Source: Vibrio sp. NTOU-M3
GTDB lineage: Bacteria; Pseudomonadota; Gammaproteobacteria; Enterobacterales; Vibrionaceae
DNA: 64,000 nt
Assembly: GCF_040869035.1 (NCBI RefSeq)
Contig: NZ_CP162100.1
Coordinates: 868,001-932,000 of the forward strand
Reading direction: 5' to 3'
Made by a program: the position numbers and the translations under genes
The notes under the pieces: model-generated
The model's database searches: none
What the model saw: the letters and a program-made list of their open reading frames with translations, nothing else
What the model was told of the DNA's origin: nothing
Part shown: in pieces, positions 62,807 through 64,000 of the stretch
Numbering within the stretch: the first letter of the stretch is position 1
Layout: each line of letters starts with the position of its first letter

Positions 62807-62833
62807 AAGGGCACAAGATGTGCCCTTTTTTAA
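62807..62833 (+). terminator. Intrinsic terminator after the heme receptor
   Basis: 9-bp stem AAGGGCACA (62807-62815) / TGTGCCCTT (62819-62827), 3-nt loop, followed by TTTT. Confidence 0.88.
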
Positions 62834-62901
62834 TTATCCGCACCAGAAAAATACCAACTAGACTATAAAAGTGAACGCTCAAAGAGGTGGGAGGGCACAG
62901 T

Positions 62902-63135
62902 ATGGAAATTCAACCGCATACGATTCCGGAACTGTTTAGCCAACTTGGACTGGGTAGTAGTGATGATGAAATTCGAGATTTCGTTGAACACCATAATGGT
63001 TTAGTGGTTGGCACGGCGCTGCATGAAGCGTTTTTCTGGAGTGCATCGCAAGCGGCATTTTTAAAAGAAGCAATTGAAGATGATGCCGATTGGGCAGAAG
63101 TTGTCGATCAACTTGATGTCATGTTAAGGCACTGA
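62902..63135 (+). CDS. DUF2789 family small protein
   Basis: 77 residues from ATG 62902, six bases after GGAGGG; a GTG at 62887 would overlap that ribosome site. Family pattern: IPELFSQLGLGSSDDEIRDFVEHH, then ALHEAFFWSASQAAFLKEAIEDDADWAEVVDQLD. All-helical, cytosolic by composition, function unknown. It lies between the heme receptor and the DctD-like gene with its own spacing, so it is probably an independent unit. Confidence 0.88.
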   Translation: MEIQPHTIPELFSQLGLGSSDDEIRDFVEHHNGLVVGTALHEAFFWSASQAAFLKEAIEDDADWAEVVDQLDVMLRH

Positions 63136-63148
63136 TTCAGTGCCTTAA
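63124..63148. terminator. Palindromic hairpin shared by two convergent genes
   Basis: TTAAGGCACT (63124-63133) / AGTGCCTTAA (63139-63148) with a GATTC loop. It overlaps both stop codons, of the DUF2789 gene and of the DctD-like gene. No long T run, so termination may be weak. Confidence 0.5.
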
Positions 63149-63999
63149 CTATCGTTTTTAAAGTCATTCTTATCGAGCTCGTAGCGTTGCATTTTGTCGT
63201 AGAGTGTCTTTCTCGCCAGTTGCAGTTTTTCCATCGTAATTTTGATGCTGCCACCAGTATCATTCAGAGCTTGTTCGATTAAGCTTCTTTCATACTCCGC
63301 CACTAACTCTGCTAATCCGCGCTGTACATCATCGGCATTACTTACGCCATCTTCTTGGATCAGCTTACCTAGTAATACAAACCGTTCGGCTGTGTTTCGC
63401 AGCTCTCTCACATTACCGGGCCAATCGTGCCTAAGAAGTTGTTGAAGGGCGCTTTCTGGCAAAGCGGGGGCAGTTTTCCCATAACGTGCGGCGGCGACTA
63501 AAAGGAAATGGTGAAATAGGGTTGCAATGTCTTCTTTTCGTGCCCTGAGCGGTGGTAGGTCAAGAGTGACGATATTTAGCCGGTAATACAGATCTTCTCT
63601 AAATGTTCCTTCAGCTGAAGCTTGTTTGAGATCGACTTTGGTTGCGGCGATTACTCGGATATCGATTGGAATCAGTTCATTTGAGCCAACACGTTCAATC
63701 ACGCGCTCTTGCAGAACCCTAAGTAAGCGAATTTGAGCTTGAAGTGGCATGGATTCGATTTCATCCAGAAACAGTGTGCCTCCGTGGGCGTGCTCAAACT
63801 TACCCACCCGTTTTTTATCAGCGCCGGTAAATGCCCCTTTTTCGTGTCCAAATAATTCACTTTCAATCAGGTTTTCGGCAACGGCACCACAATTAATCGC
63901 GACAAAGTTTTTTTCTCGACGTTGACTTTGCTCGTGGATAGAACGTGCGAATAGCTCTTTACCTGTGCCCGTTTCACCAAACAGCAAAATATCTGCGTG
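63145..63999 (-). CDS. dctD: Sigma-54 activator, DctD-like, N-terminus outside window
   Basis: About 284 C-terminal residues are visible; the frame is open to the right edge, so the receiver domain and part of the AAA+ domain are missing. Walker A GETGTGKE, the sigma-54 contact loop GAFTGA, Walker [10 protein letters not shown] and the arginine-finger region [10 protein letters not shown] are seen, followed by WPGNVREL and a Fis-type helix-turn-helix whose end [20 protein letters not shown] matches DctD regulators. It would activate the sigma-54 promoter of dctPQM. A dctB sensor gene is expected upstream, beyond the window. Confidence 0.85.
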   Translation of the reverse strand, partial: HADILLFGETGTGKELFARSIHEQSQRREKNFVAINCGAVAENLIESELFGHEKGAFTGADKKRVGKFEHAHGGTLFLDEIESMPLQAQIRLLRVLQERVIERVGSNELIPIDIRVIAATKVDLKQASAEGTFREDLYYRLNIVTLDLPPLRARKEDIATLFHHFLLVAAARYGKTAPALPESALQQLLRHDWPGNVRELRNTAERFVLLGKLIQEDGVSNADDVQRGLAELVAEYERSLIEQALNDTGGSIKITMEKLQLARKTLYDKMQRYELDKNDFKNDS

Positions 64000-64000
64000 G

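Overview
The window is chromosomal DNA from a gammaproteobacterium, almost certainly a Vibrio. The basis is the gene content (minCDE-ycgL, adhE next to a marC/ychE gene, a NhaC antiporter beside asd, gcvR divergent from dapA-bamC) and a tonB-exbB-exbD-hutBCD / hutWXZ heme cluster with the Vibrio-type arrangement. I found no phage, transposase, integron or CRISPR. Most genes are intact; both window edges cut a gene (a penicillin-acylase-family protein on the left, a sigma-54 activator on the right).

Layout. (1) 1-9.3 kb, iron-siderophore uptake: an acylase, a FepB/FepD/FepG/FepC-type periplasmic-binding-protein transporter, a TonB-dependent outer-membrane receptor behind a likely Fur-controlled promoter, and a secreted-looking type-B carboxylesterase whose 5' end overlaps an intrinsic terminator. 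(2) 9.4-16.8 kb, housekeeping: bcp, gcvR, dapA, bamC, nhaC, asd and a voltage-gated-type K+ channel. (3) 16.8-21 kb: marC-family membrane protein and adhE with a 740-bp AT-rich leader. (4) 21-28 kb: minE-minD-minC, ycgL, a lytic transglycosylase, a LysR regulator, nupC, folD and tRNA-Arg(TCT). (5) 28.1-32.5 kb: a NhaC-superfamily transporter preceded by tandem MetJ boxes (hence probably the methionine transporter MetT), then small accessory enzymes (two GNATs, an SDR, a GFA-fold protein) and a small membrane protein. (6) 32.5-42.7 kb: a giant Ca-binding-repeat lipoprotein, a possible 34-residue membrane peptide, the AMPylase SelO, and a hybrid sensor kinase carrying a recent 468-bp in-frame duplication of its PAS domain. 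(7) 43-49.5 kb: a two-component system followed by a GtsABC-type glucose/mannose ABC transporter and its ATPase. (8) 49.5-53.2 kb: an unusual non-coding stretch with several strong hairpins, then a C4-dicarboxylate TRAP transporter dctPQM with a sigma-54-type promoter. (9) 53.2-63.1 kb: heme uptake and use (hutDCB-exbD-exbB-tonB divergent from hutW-hutX-hutZ-heme receptor) and a DUF2789 protein. (10) 63.1-64 kb: the C-terminal part of a DctD-like sigma-54 activator.

How the parts fit. The two iron modules share the need for TonB energy: the tonB-exbB-exbD genes in the heme cluster could also energise the siderophore receptor. The DctD-like activator at the right edge is the obvious partner for the sigma-54 promoter of dctPQM, and the heme cluster lies between them. 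Because dct genes are contiguous on chromosome 1 in V. cholerae while its hut cluster is on chromosome 2, this suggests a heme-cluster relocation. The most interesting loci are the siderophore module with two dedicated hydrolases, the structured non-coding DNA at 49.55-49.88 kb, the PAS duplication in the hybrid kinase, and the large lipoprotein. All functional calls come from reading motifs and recalled family features; no database search was run.
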